A DNA stretch of 64,000 bases, from positions 434,001 through 498,000 of the forward strand of contig NZ_JAAWWP010000001.1 of NCBI RefSeq assembly GCF_012273655.1, in the 5' to 3' direction. The notes under the pieces are model-generated. The model saw only the letters and a list, made by a program, of their open reading frames with translations. It searched no databases and was not told where the DNA came from. This document shows positions 16,726 to 25,346 of the stretch, piece after piece. Position 1 is the first letter of the stretch, and each line of letters starts with the position of its first letter. Position numbers and translations under genes: made by a program. The DNA comes from Streptomyces physcomitrii. Lineage in GTDB: Bacteria; Actinomycetota; Actinomycetes; Streptomycetales; Streptomycetaceae.

Positions 16726-16758
16726 CGAAGGGGCGGCCCCATGGGAGCCGCCCCTTCG
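16726..16758. terminator. Bidirectional terminator between the hypothetical gene and mrp
   Basis: Perfect 12-bp stem (CGAAGGGGCGGC 16726-16737; complement 16747-16758) with a 9-nt loop, between convergent genes. Confidence 0.85.
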
Positions 16759-16787
16759 CCGTAGGTGGGCCGCAGCCGGAACCGGCG

Positions 16788-17921
16788 TCAGAACTTGTTG
16801 CGCGGGGTGAGTCCCAGCGACATCCCCGACAGTCCGCGCTGGCGGCCGCCGAGCTTGCCCGCGATGCCGCGCAGGGCCGCGCCCGCCGGGGAGTCCGGGT
16901 CGCTCAGCACGACCGGCTTGCCGTTGTCGCCGCCCTCGCGCAGGCGGACGTCGATCGGGATCGAGCCGAGGACCGGCACGGTGGCGCCGGTGGTCCTGGT
17001 GAGGCCGTCCGCGACCAGCTGGCCGCCGCCGGTGCCGAAGATGTCGACCATCTCGTCGCAGTGCGGACAGGGCAGCCCGGACATGTTCTCGACCACGCCG
17101 ACGATCTTCTGGTGGGTCTGCACGGCGATCGCCCCGGCCCGCTCCGCGACCTCGGCCGCGGCCTGCTGCGGGGTGGTGACCACCAGGATCTCGGCGTTCG
17201 GGACCAGCTGGGCGACCGAGATGGCGATGTCGCCGGTGCCGGGCGGCAGGTCGAGCAGGAGGACGTCGAGGTCGCCCCAGAAGACGTCCGCGAGGAACTG
17301 CTGGAGGGCGCGGTGCAGCATCGGGCCGCGCCAGACGACGGGGGCGTTGCCCGGGGTGAACATGCCGATCGAGATGACCTTCACGCCGTTCGCCGAGGGC
17401 GGCATGATCATGTTCTCGACCTGGGTGGGGCGGCCGTCCGCGCCGAGCATGCGCGGCACGCTGTGCCCGTAGATGTCGGCGTCGACCACGCCGACCTTCA
17501 GCCCGTCCGCGGCCATCGCCGCGGCGAGGTTCACCGTCACCGAGGACTTGCCGACGCCGCCCTTGCCGGAGGCCACGGCGTAGACCCGGGTCAGCGAGCC
17601 GGGCTTGGCGAAGGGCACCTCCCGCTCGGCCTGCCCGCCGCGCAGCGCGGAGGCCAGCTCCTTGCGCTGCTCGTCGCTCATCACGTCCAGCGAGACGTCG
17701 ACCCGGCTGACGCCCTCGACCGCGGAGACCGCGTCGGTGACGTTCTTGATGATGGTCTCGCGCATCGGGCAGCCCGAGACCGTCAGATACACGGCGACCG
17801 CGACAGCGCCGTCCGCGCCGATCTCCACCGACTTGACCATCCCCAGCTCGGTGATGGGCCGCTGGATCTCCGGGTCGTTCACTGTCGCCAGTGCTTCACG
17901 CACCGCGTCTTCCGTAGCCAT
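16788..17921 (-). CDS. mrp: Mrp/NBP35-family iron-sulfur cluster carrier ATPase
   Basis: 377 residues. N-terminal MIP18-like domain (about 5-75, with SGCPMRE), then a deviant Walker A SGKGGVGKSS at 118-127, VDADIYGHS switch region and LLLDLPPGTGD Walker B. Cys285 and Cys288 (CPHC) are the pair that bridges an Fe-S cluster between subunits in ApbC/Mrp. It stores and delivers Fe-S clusters to apoproteins. It starts 10 bp after the DUF1003 gene and is the last gene of a three-gene leftward operon. Confidence 0.93.
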   Translation of the reverse strand: MATEDAVREALATVNDPEIQRPITELGMVKSVEIGADGAVAVAVYLTVSGCPMRETIIKNVTDAVSAVEGVSRVDVSLDVMSDEQRKELASALRGGQAEREVPFAKPGSLTRVYAVASGKGGVGKSSVTVNLAAAMAADGLKVGVVDADIYGHSVPRMLGADGRPTQVENMIMPPSANGVKVISIGMFTPGNAPVVWRGPMLHRALQQFLADVFWGDLDVLLLDLPPGTGDIAISVAQLVPNAEILVVTTPQQAAAEVAERAGAIAVQTHQKIVGVVENMSGLPCPHCDEMVDIFGTGGGQLVADGLTRTTGATVPVLGSIPIDVRLREGGDNGKPVVLSDPDSPAGAALRGIAGKLGGRQRGLSGMSLGLTPRNKF

Positions 17922-17931
17922 GAACCCGAGT

Positions 17932-18531
17932 TTACGGGCCTTCGCGGCTCCCCCGGAAAGGCCCTGCGCGGTCGTCTACATCACGTCCGCCCTCACCCTC
18001 CGGAGGGAATACGTGGCGCTGCTCGTCCAGCTCCCGCGCCAGCTGCTTGACCAGGTCCTCCAGCTCGTTGCGGATCCAGTCCCGGGTGGCGACCTCGCCG
18101 AGTCCCATCCGCAGCGCCGCCACCTCCCGGCTGAGGTACTCGGTGTCCGCGATGGAGCGTTCGTTCTGCTTGCGGTCCTGCTCCAGGTTGACCCGGTCCC
18201 GGTCGTCCTGCCGGTTCTGCGCCAGCAGGATCAGCGGGGCCGCGTAGGAGGCCTGCAGGGAGAGCATCAGCGTCAGGAAGATGAACGGGTACTGGTCGAA
18301 GCGCAGCCGCTCCGGCGCCGAGACGTTCCACACCACCCAGGCGATGATGACGAAGGTCATCCAGACGATGAAGCGGCCGGTGCCCAGGAAGCGCGCGATG
18401 CGCTCGGAGAGCCGCCCGAAGGCCTCCGGGTCGTAGTCCGGCAGCAGCCTGCGGCGCGGGGCCCGCGGCTGGTCCAGGCGGATGCGCCCGCGGGCGCTCT
18501 CCGTCCGCACCTCGCGCTGTTCAGCGACCAC
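17932..18531 (-). CDS. DUF1003 membrane protein
   Basis: 199 residues. Two membrane helices near 53-69 (RFIVWMTFVIIAWVVWN) and 82-103 (PFIFLTLMLSLQASYAAPLILL), then the signature LAQNRQDDRDRVNLEQDRKQN of DUF1003 and a charged C-terminal coiled region. No enzymatic motif. The GTG start overlaps the end of the upstream CBS-domain gene by 11 bp, so the two are translationally coupled. Function unknown. Confidence 0.9.
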   Translation of the reverse strand: MVAEQREVRTESARGRIRLDQPRAPRRRLLPDYDPEAFGRLSERIARFLGTGRFIVWMTFVIIAWVVWNVSAPERLRFDQYPFIFLTLMLSLQASYAAPLILLAQNRQDDRDRVNLEQDRKQNERSIADTEYLSREVAALRMGLGEVATRDWIRNELEDLVKQLARELDEQRHVFPPEGEGGRDVDDRAGPFRGSREGP

Positions 18532-19858
18532 CGCGCACCCCGTCCAGCTCCTCGAAGGGCTCCTCCGTCACGAAGTCCGACTCGCGCCAGTCCCCGGGCA
18601 GCAGATGGTCCAGTACGTCGTCCACCGTGACGGTGCCGAGCAGCGAGCCGCTCTCGTCGACCACCGGGGCGGCCACCATGTCGTAGGTGGCGAAGAACCC
18701 GGCGACCGCGGGCAGCGGCGTCTCCGGCGAGAGCGAGAGCAGGTCCTCGTCGATCAGCGAGCTGACCAGCGTGTACGGGGGGTCGCGCAGGAGCCGCTGG
18801 AAGTGCACGGTGCCCAGGAACTTGCCGGTCGGCGTCTCGTCCGGCGGGCGGCAGACGTAGACCTGCGCGGCGAGCGCGGGGGACAGGTCCTGGTTGCGCA
18901 CCCGGGCCAGCGCGTCGGCGACCGTGGCGTCCGGGCGCAGCACCACCGGCTCGGTGGTCATCAGCCCGCCCGCGGTCCGCTCCTCGTAGGCCATCAGGCG
19001 GCGGACGTCGGCCGCCTCCCCGGGCCGCATCAGGGCGAGCAGGCGCTCCTTGTCCTCCTCGGGCAGCTCGCCGAGCAGGTCGGCGGCGTCGTCGGGGTCC
19101 ATCGCCTCCAGGACGTCCGCGGCCCGCTCCTCCTTGAGCTTGCCGAGGATCTCGATCTGGTCGTCCTCGGGCAGCTCCTCCAGGACGTCCGCGAGCCGCT
19201 CGTCGTCGAGGGCGGCGGCGACCTCGGCCCGGCGCTTGGGGGAGAGGTGGTGCAGGACGTTGGCGAGGTCGGCGGGGCGCAGCTGCTCGAAGGTGGCGAG
19301 CAGGCTCTCGGCGCCCTGGCCGTGCTCCTCCAGGGCGAAGCCGGTCACCGCCGACCACTCGACGGTGAGCGCCTCGCCCTTGCTGCGCCGGAAGGTCCCG
19401 GTCTTGCCCTTGCGGACGAAGACCCGGTCGATCTCCCAGTCCCGGCGGGCCGGCAGCTGCTGCACCGAGATGTCCAGGACGGTGACCTCCTCGCCGGTCT
19501 CCACCAGCCGCACCCGGCGGTCGAGGAGTTCGCCGAGGACGAGCCGCTCGGTCGGCCGCTGCTCGAAGCGCTGGACGTTGAGCACCCCGGTGGTGATGAC
19601 CTGGCCGGACTCGATGCCGGTCACCCGGGTCATGGGCAGGAAGATGCGGCGCCGGGTGGCCAGCTCCACGACAAGGCCGAGCAGCCGGGGCGGGCGTCCG
19701 GCGGAAGCGAGGGCGCGGCCGTCCGGGCCGGTGCGGGCGCCCTGGATGCGCAGCATCGCCACCAGGTCGCGGACCCGGCCGACCTGGTCGCCGTTGGGGT
19801 CGAAGACGGCGGTGCCCGCGAGATGCGAGACGAAGACCCTGGGCGCGCTCGCCGCCAT
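18521..19858 (-). CDS. PRC-barrel / MgtE-N / CBS-pair protein without a transporter domain
   Basis: 445 residues. Residues about 5-95 fit a PRC-barrel (FVSHLAGTAVFDPNGDQVGRVRD), about 190-300 are the helical MgtE N-domain (RPADLANVLHHLSP and repeated EELPEDD, LGELPEED turns), about 305-430 a CBS pair (EERTAGGLMTTEPVVLRPDATV). The five-helix channel of MgtE is missing, so it should not itself carry magnesium despite homologues being named transporters. ATG 19858 follows GAAGGAGG. It heads the operon with DUF1003 and mrp. A Mg2+- or nucleotide-sensing role is inference from the domains. Confidence 0.88.
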   Translation of the reverse strand: MAASAPRVFVSHLAGTAVFDPNGDQVGRVRDLVAMLRIQGARTGPDGRALASAGRPPRLLGLVVELATRRRIFLPMTRVTGIESGQVITTGVLNVQRFEQRPTERLVLGELLDRRVRLVETGEEVTVLDISVQQLPARRDWEIDRVFVRKGKTGTFRRSKGEALTVEWSAVTGFALEEHGQGAESLLATFEQLRPADLANVLHHLSPKRRAEVAAALDDERLADVLEELPEDDQIEILGKLKEERAADVLEAMDPDDAADLLGELPEEDKERLLALMRPGEAADVRRLMAYEERTAGGLMTTEPVVLRPDATVADALARVRNQDLSPALAAQVYVCRPPDETPTGKFLGTVHFQRLLRDPPYTLVSSLIDEDLLSLSPETPLPAVAGFFATYDMVAAPVVDESGSLLGTVTVDDVLDHLLPGDWRESDFVTEEPFEELDGVRGGR

Positions 19859-20121
19859 GTCCCGCGCCTCCTTCGCCCTGGTGTACCGCACGCCCTCGCG
19901 TGCCGTCCGCGCAGCCCGCTGGGCTGTTCGCGTAGTTCAGGCTAGTCCGTGGCGGTCGCACCCGCCTTGGCGGGCGGTCCACAAGGACTCCTGACACCGC
20001 CCGCGCGGCGCACCGGTACGCTGCCGTAGCGCCGCGCGCAGCGGACGGCACGGCTCCGTTCCGGCCGCCGCCTGCTGCCCGCGCCACCGTACGTCCCGCT
20101 CGACGAGAGGCAGCGCCACCA

Positions 20122-20871
20122 GTGAGCCCCTTCCCCCCGCGCCGCAGCAGCCGAGCCACCCCGGCCCTCGCCCTGTGCGCGGGTCTCGGGCTCGCGGTCG
20201 CCGGGGGCACGCTCGTCGCCTGCGGCGCGGACGACCCGGACGCGGGGACCAACGGCGTCGGCAAACTGGCGGCGCCGGAGATCCAGCGCAAGTACAAGGC
20301 GGCGGCGAACGCGGCCGGGGCGGTGCACATCTCCGGGACGCTGGTCAGCAAGGGCGCCTCGTACAAGCTCGACATGCGGCTGAAGAACAACGGCGGCACC
20401 GGCGAGGTGAGCACCAAGGGCCGCACCTTCCGGCTGCTGCGGGTCGGCGAGCGGATGTATCTGAAGGCGGACGCGCAGTTCTGGCGCGGCGACGGCAAGA
20501 ACGACTCGGCGGCGGCGCGCAAGCTCAGCGGCATGTACGTACGGGTGCCGACGGACGACCCCGCCTACGACCGGCTCAGCGGCTTCACCGACAAGAAGAC
20601 GCTGCTGGACGGGGTGCTCACCCTGCACGGCAAGCTCGACAAGGGGAAGCGGGCCCGCAACTCCGGGGTGCGCACCGTCGAGCTCACCGGGGACGGCGGC
20701 GCGGGCGGCATCCTCGACGTCAGCCTGGAGGGCCGGCCCTATCCGCTGGAGCTGGAGCGGGCCGGGAACGCGGGCACCGTCCGCCTCGCCGAGTGGAACA
20801 AGGAGTTCCGCCTCGCCGAGCCGTCCGCGGACGACCGGGTGGACTACGGCGCGAAGCTGCCGAACTCCTGA
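20122..20871 (+). CDS. Putative lipoprotein, LppX/LprG-like fold
   Basis: 249 residues. Signal peptide with lipobox LVAC, so Cys34 would be acylated and the protein held on the outer membrane face. The mature part (AAANAAGAVHISGTLVSKG... MRLKNNGGTGEVSTKG... RMYLKADAQFWRG) has the repeating pattern of the LppX/LprAFG beta half-barrel, which in mycobacteria binds lipids; here that is suggestion only. GTG 20122 has GAGAGG about 10 bases upstream. It is convergent with the next gene. Confidence 0.8.
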   Translation: MSPFPPRRSSRATPALALCAGLGLAVAGGTLVACGADDPDAGTNGVGKLAAPEIQRKYKAAANAAGAVHISGTLVSKGASYKLDMRLKNNGGTGEVSTKGRTFRLLRVGERMYLKADAQFWRGDGKNDSAAARKLSGMYVRVPTDDPAYDRLSGFTDKKTLLDGVLTLHGKLDKGKRARNSGVRTVELTGDGGAGGILDVSLEGRPYPLELERAGNAGTVRLAEWNKEFRLAEPSADDRVDYGAKLPNS

Positions 20872-20938
20872 GCCGGGGACGGTGGTCGGGCCCCCGGCCC
20901 GGCCTGCCGAGCCGCTTCTCGGCGCTCCTGGAGACCCG

Positions 20939-21460
20939 CTAGCCGCGCTTCTTGCGCCCCCGCAGCAGCAGCCGCGGCAGTGCCTTCGGGATCGGGCGGC
21001 GGGTGGTCGCGGTGGTCGGCAGGGGAGCGGCGGCGAGGCTGCCGTCGGGCAACGCGGGCGGCTCGGCGGGGAGTTCGGCCGGTTCCAGGCGCAGGACGCG
21101 GCACTCGCGGGCCCAGCGCTCGGGCATCGCCTCGCCGTCGGGCGCGTTGAGCCGCTTGCCCTTCAGCTCGCCGACCGCGGCCTCCCACCGCTCGCTGCCC
21201 GGGGCCAGCTCCACCACCCGGGCCTGCCAGCCGACCAGGCGCCCGCCCTTGTCCTTGCTGCGCACGGTGACGGTGGCGGTGCCGCCGTCGGTGAGCCCGG
21301 GCAGCGGCTGCTCGCCGGGTCCGTCGCCGACCAGGAGGGCGGCGCCCTCGTGCCAGACGTGCCACAGGCCCCGGGCGGGGCCTGTGCCGCGTACCCAGAT
21401 CAGGCCGGACTTCTTGGTGGCCTCCTCGACGAGGGCGCGGCCGAGCAGCTCACGTGTCAT
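20939..21460 (-). CDS. Hypothetical protein, possibly a split-barrel fold
   Basis: 173 residues, soluble. KSGLIWVRGTGPARGLWHVWHEGAALL, then GDGPGEQPLPGLTDGGTATVTVRSKD suggests a small beta-barrel of the pyridoxamine-oxidase-like/FMN-binding type, but no cofactor residue can be named. The C-terminal 40 residues are Pro/Arg-rich. It runs leftward, convergent with the lipoprotein gene. Function unknown. Confidence 0.65.
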   Translation of the reverse strand: MTRELLGRALVEEATKKSGLIWVRGTGPARGLWHVWHEGAALLVGDGPGEQPLPGLTDGGTATVTVRSKDKGGRLVGWQARVVELAPGSERWEAAVGELKGKRLNAPDGEAMPERWARECRVLRLEPAELPAEPPALPDGSLAAAPLPTTATTRRPIPKALPRLLLRGRKKRG

Positions 21461-21472
21461 GGGGACAGGGTA

Positions 21473-21533
21473 GTGAGCCGCCCGCCGGGCCCGACAGCGG
21501 ACCGGCCTCGGGGTCCGCGCCCCGGCGGCTCAC
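21473..21533 (-). terminator. Hairpin at the end of corA
   Basis: GTGAGCCG plus CCGGG at 21473-21489 pairs with CCCGGCGGCTCAC at 21521-21533, with a 4-nt bulge and a long loop, overlapping the corA stop. Confidence 0.4.
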
Positions 21534-22645
21534 AGCCAGCCGTTGCGCTTGAGGGTGCGGTGGATGGCGAAGCAGATGGCGACCGTGACCAGGGCCACGG
21601 TCGGATAGCCGTAGCGCCAGCGCAGTTCCGGCATGTGGTCGAAGTTCATGCCGTAGACCCCGCAGACCATGGTGGGCACCGCGATGATCGCCGCCCAGGA
21701 GGTGATCTTGCGCATGTCCTCGTTCTGCGCGACGGAGGCCTGCGCGAGGTTGGCCTGGAGGATCGAGTTGAGCAGCTCGTCGAAGCCGGTCACCTGCTCC
21801 TGTACGCGGGCGAGGTGGTCGGCGACGTCCCGGAAGTACTTCTGGATCGCCGGGTCCACCAGCCGCATCGGCCGCTCGCTCAGCAGCTGCATGGGGCGCG
21901 CGAGCGGGGCCACGGCCCGCTTGAACTCCAGTACCTCGCGCTTGAGTTGGTAGATCCGCCCGGCGTCCACACCGCGCGAGGTGCCCTTGCCGGGCGCGGA
22001 GAAGACCTCGGTCTCCACCTCGTCGATGTCGTCCTGCATCGCGTCGGCCACCGCCAGATAGCCGTCCACGACATGGTCGGCGATGGCGTGCAGCACCGAG
22101 GAGGGGCCCTTGGCGAGGAGTTCGGGGTCGTCCTGGAGGCGGTGGCGCAGGGCGCGCAGCGAGCCCTGGCCGCCGTGCCGGACGGTGAGGAAGAAGTCCC
22201 GTCCGGTGAAGCACATGACCTCGCCGGTGGCCACGATCTCGCTGGAGGCGGTGAGTTCGGCGTGCTCGACGTAGTGGATGGTCTTGAAGACGGTGAACAG
22301 GGTGTCGTCGTAGCGCTCCAGCTTCGGCCGCTGGTGGGCGTGGACGGCGTCCTCCACGGCGAGCGGGTGCAGCCCGAACTCGGCGGCGATACCGGCGAAT
22401 TCGGCCTCGGTGGGCTCGTGCAGGCCGATCCAGGCGAAGCCTCCCTGGCCGCGTACCTGGAGCATCGCCTCCTGCGGCGAGAGCCCCTCGCTGCCGGTGA
22501 CGCGCCGCCCGTCGCGGTAGACCGCGCAGTCGACCACGGCCGAGGGGGTGGCGGGGTCGCGGGTGGTGTCGTAGCCCCCGGACGGGGTGCCGTCCTTGCG
22601 GGCGGCGGGGCGTACGGCAGCGCGGAGGTCACGGATCATCGACAT
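21530..22645 (-). CDS. corA: CorA-family Mg2+/Co2+ channel
   Basis: 371 residues. A large cytoplasmic N-domain, a long stalk helix (about 250-310) and two C-terminal membrane helices with the selectivity motif YGMNF between them (VPTMVCGVYGMNF). Forms a pentameric divalent-cation channel in the family. ATG 22645 has GAAGGAG seven bases upstream; an in-frame start 54 bases further out lacks one. The leader 22646-22750 contains an inverted repeat but not a recognisable M-box. It lies near the CBS/MgtE-N gene, which may be a link to magnesium control. Confidence 0.93.
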   Translation of the reverse strand: MSMIRDLRAAVRPAARKDGTPSGGYDTTRDPATPSAVVDCAVYRDGRRVTGSEGLSPQEAMLQVRGQGGFAWIGLHEPTEAEFAGIAAEFGLHPLAVEDAVHAHQRPKLERYDDTLFTVFKTIHYVEHAELTASSEIVATGEVMCFTGRDFFLTVRHGGQGSLRALRHRLQDDPELLAKGPSSVLHAIADHVVDGYLAVADAMQDDIDEVETEVFSAPGKGTSRGVDAGRIYQLKREVLEFKRAVAPLARPMQLLSERPMRLVDPAIQKYFRDVADHLARVQEQVTGFDELLNSILQANLAQASVAQNEDMRKITSWAAIIAVPTMVCGVYGMNFDHMPELRWRYGYPTVALVTVAICFAIHRTLKRNGWL

Positions 22646-22829
22646 GGGCAGGCTCCTTCGCTGAAGCGTTGCCGACAGGGCCCCGAGGGGCGGAACCACC
22701 CGGAATGAGGACGTCCTGCGAAGATCTCCGACCCCTCGTGCGGGGAGGGTTTGCTACGTCCACAAAGCGGGGAGCACCGCATCGTCGCGGTGGCGGCTGC
22801 GCTGGTTGCACACGGGATGGTGCGGGTGA

Positions 22830-23102
22830 TCAGGCGGGACGAACTGCTCTTCCGTCGCACGCCGGAGAAGGGCGAGGGAGCCCGTGGCGTCGGCGCGCGG
22901 GCGGTGGCTCTCGGGAGCTACTTGCCGTGCGGCGGGAAGAGCGGGTCGGTACTGGCAGGTCGACTTCGATCCACTGCAGTCCCACCTCCTCCGGCCGGTC
23001 CCCCGTGGGGGAAGTCTGGTCGGGGTCCGCGCGGAAGCGACTCCGCGGCTCGCTCGGCAGTGGGTGGGAGCCCTCTGCCGTGCTGCCCCGACGGCGCGTC
23101 AA
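22830..23102 (-). CDS. Doubtful small ORF in the long gap upstream of corA
   Basis: The gap 22646-23299 has no firm gene. This leftward frame would start at TTG 23102 and encode 90 residues (MTRRRGSTAEGSHPLPSEPR...). Third-position GC is high in the first half and falls in the second. A TTGACA box (23124-23129) and TAGTCT (23104-23109) stand just upstream but only 14 bp apart. No ribosome site. Either a small protein or an untranslated leader of corA; I cannot decide. Confidence 0.25.
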   Translation of the reverse strand: MTRRRGSTAEGSHPLPSEPRSRFRADPDQTSPTGDRPEEVGLQWIEVDLPVPTRSSRRTASSSREPPPARRRHGLPRPSPACDGRAVRPA

Positions 23103-23287
23103 GACTAGCAGCCGGCGGAAGTGTCAAGGCCCGCCTTTGCCCTTTGCATACGCCTCCGCGGCGGGCTCCCCGGGCGTCCGCGCCCCCCGGACGCACGGTT
23201 CTTGACGCTCTCTTTGCGCGCGACGGCCGCCGTACGGGTGCTCCGGTCCGCCGCCCGCCCGCCACCGCGCGCCCCGGGTCCACCCTC

Positions 23288-23293
23288 TAGGCT
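23288..23293 (+). promoter_or_regulatory. -10 box for leaderless SUFU-domain gene
   Basis: TAGGCT ends six bases before the ATG at 23300 and no ribosome site exists, the arrangement of leaderless Streptomyces mRNAs. Confidence 0.55.
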
Positions 23294-23299
23294 CGCCGC

Positions 23300-23896
23300 A
23301 TGTCTGACGTACTTGCCCTGGTCGAGGCCCGGCTGCACACCGCGCTCGGCGAGCCGGACGCCCGCGCCGCGGTCACCTTCCTCGGCACCGACCGCATCGA
23401 GGTGCTGCGCTTCACCGACCCGCGGGACGGCGGCCTGGTGCGCTACGCCACCCTGGGCATGTCGGCACAGCCCATGACCGACCCCTCCGCCAGCCTCGCC
23501 GACCCGGTCGCGGGCCCCCGCGCGGAACTGGTCCTCTCCCTGCGCGCCGGCCGCGCCGACACCGACAAGGTGCTCCGCCCGCTGGCGGTGCTCGCCGCCT
23601 CGCCCCAGGTGGAGGGGCTGGTGGTGGCCCCCGGCGCCTCCCTCGACGTGGGCGAGGAGCTGTGGCCCGGGGCGCCCTTCACCTCGGTCCTGGTGGGCGA
23701 GCCCGGCGGACTCGTCGAGGACGTGGAGCCGGTGGCCGAGGGCATGGAGCCGGTGCGGATCCTGCCGGTGCTGCCGCTGACCGCGAACGAGGCCGCCTTC
23801 AAGCGGGTGCACGGCGCCGCCGCCCTGGAGGAGCGCTGGCTGCAGCACGGTACGGACCTGCGCGATCCGCTGCGCAGGTCCGTACCGCTGGACTGA
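23300..23896 (+). CDS. Suppressor-of-fused (SUFU) domain protein
   Basis: 198 residues, soluble. RIEVLRFTDPRDGGLVRYATLGMSAQPM and the later APFTSVLVGEPG...RILPVLPLTANEAAFKRVHGAAALEERW fit the bacterial SUFU-like domain, an alpha/beta fold often seen in immunity proteins and in stand-alone housekeeping copies. No toxin or other polymorphic-toxin gene is nearby, so a housekeeping role is more likely. The start lies directly behind a -10 box with no ribosome site. Confidence 0.8.
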   Translation: MSDVLALVEARLHTALGEPDARAAVTFLGTDRIEVLRFTDPRDGGLVRYATLGMSAQPMTDPSASLADPVAGPRAELVLSLRAGRADTDKVLRPLAVLAASPQVEGLVVAPGASLDVGEELWPGAPFTSVLVGEPGGLVEDVEPVAEGMEPVRILPVLPLTANEAAFKRVHGAAALEERWLQHGTDLRDPLRRSVPLD

Positions 23897-23929
23897 GCCG
23901 CCCGGTCCTGAGGGCGCCGGGCCGCTCGC

Positions 23930-25180
23930 TCAGCCCGCGAACACCGAGACCCCGTCCTCGGCGGCGTGCCGGGGCTCCAGCTCCTCGGCCTGGTGGGTGA
24001 GCGACTTCCTGCGCACCGCGACCACCGCGGCGCCGAGCACCGCCGTCACGGCCGCGACCACGAAGGGCATCCGCGCGTCGCTCCACTCCTCGATCTTCGG
24101 CGCGAAGTAGGGGGCCGCCGCGGCGGCGAACCAGCGCACGAAGTTGTACCCGGCGCTGGCCACCGGCCGCGGGGCGTCGGAGACGCCGAGGGCCAGCTCC
24201 GTGTAGACGGTGTTGTTGACGCCGATGAAGGCGCCGGAGGCGATGGTCCCGGCGATGGCGGCGGCGTGGTTCCCGTAGCCGATGAGCAGTACGTCCGCGC
24301 CGAGCAGCACCAGCGAACCGGCCAGCACCTTCAGCGAGCCCAGCCGCTGCTGCAGCCGCGGGGCGACCAGCACCGAGAACACCGCGAGCAGCACACCCCA
24401 GGCGAAAAAGACCGCGCCGGACTTGTACGGGGTCATGTCCAGGACGAAGGGCGTGAAGGCCAGGACGGTGAAGAAGGTGTAGTTGTAGAAGAACGCCGAG
24501 GCCGCCGCGGAGGCGAGACCCCCGTGGCCGAGCGCCTTGAGCGGGTCCAGGAGCGAGGTCTTCCGCGCGGGCTTCGGCTGCTCCTTGAGCAGGACGGTGA
24601 TGGCGAGGAAGCCGAGGGCCATCAGCGCCGCGGTGCCGAAGAAGGGGTAGCGCCAGCTGGCGTTGCCGAGCACGGCGCCGAGCAGCGGGCCGCAGGCCAT
24701 GCCGAGGCCGAGCGCCGACTCGTAGAGCAGGATCGCCGCGGCGCTGCCGCCGGCCGCGGCCCCCACGATCACGGCCAGTGAGGTCGAGACGAAGAGGGCG
24801 TTGCCGAGCCCCCAGCCGGCCCGGAAGCCGACGAGCTGGTCCACGCTGCCGGAGGTCCCGGCGAGCGCGGCGAAGACCACCACCAGGGCGAGCCCCGCGA
24901 GCAGGGTCTTCCTGCCGCCGATCCGGCTGGAGACGAAGCCGGTCACCAGCATGGCCACCGCGGTGATCAGGAAGTACGAGGTGAACAGGAGGGACACCTC
25001 GCCGGGTGTGGCCTCAAGCCCCTGGGCGATCGAGGGGAGGATCGGGTCGACGAGGCCGATGCCCATGAAGGCGACGACCGCCGCGCCCGCGGTGGCCCAG
25101 ACCGCCTTCGGCTGGCGCAGGATGCCGCCCGCCCCCGCCTCGAACGGATCCCCTTCCGCGGGACCTCCGGTGCTGCTCAT
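23930..25180 (-). CDS. MFS drug-efflux-type transporter
   Basis: 416 residues, about 12 membrane helices, major facilitator superfamily. VTGFVSSRIGGRKTLLAG is motif A between helices 2 and 3; FRAGWGLGNALFVSTSLAVIVG and LGMACGPLLGAVLG (motif C-like) suggest proton-coupled export of the DHA1 type. ATG 25180 follows GGAGGAG; an in-frame ATG further upstream lies in the AT-rich promoter. No dedicated regulator is adjacent, but the upstream region has operator-like AT-rich sequence. Substrate unknown. Confidence 0.88.
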   Translation of the reverse strand: MSSTGGPAEGDPFEAGAGGILRQPKAVWATAGAAVVAFMGIGLVDPILPSIAQGLEATPGEVSLLFTSYFLITAVAMLVTGFVSSRIGGRKTLLAGLALVVVFAALAGTSGSVDQLVGFRAGWGLGNALFVSTSLAVIVGAAAGGSAAAILLYESALGLGMACGPLLGAVLGNASWRYPFFGTAALMALGFLAITVLLKEQPKPARKTSLLDPLKALGHGGLASAAASAFFYNYTFFTVLAFTPFVLDMTPYKSGAVFFAWGVLLAVFSVLVAPRLQQRLGSLKVLAGSLVLLGADVLLIGYGNHAAAIAGTIASGAFIGVNNTVYTELALGVSDAPRPVASAGYNFVRWFAAAAAPYFAPKIEEWSDARMPFVVAAVTAVLGAAVVAVRRKSLTHQAEELEPRHAAEDGVSVFAG

Positions 25181-25219
25181 GTCTGCTGCTCCTCCGTCTC
25201 GGACGGGCCGTGATGGTTG

Positions 25220-25270
25220 GTCTATACACACATTAAGTTAGAGACGCTAATAAATGCAAGTTACATCTAA
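25220..25270 (-). promoter_or_regulatory. AT-rich promoter/operator region of the MFS gene
   Basis: About 50 bp of unusually AT-rich DNA. Read leftward it has TTGCAT, a 17-bp spacer and TTAATG, two direct TAACTT boxes, and the small dyad TTAG-CGTCT-CTAA. Typical of MarR/TetR-regulated exporters, but no regulator gene is next to it. Confidence 0.45.
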
Positions 25271-25346
25271 ATCCTGGCTCCGGCCGGGCCTCCGGACGGG
25301 TGATCGTCCTTGACGCGAGGAGTGCCGGGGAGGACCGTGGGGTGGC

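Noticed and set aside
22646..22760. Possible M-box magnesium riboswitch in the corA leader
   Set aside because: An inverted repeat is present but the conserved M-box core sequences were not found.
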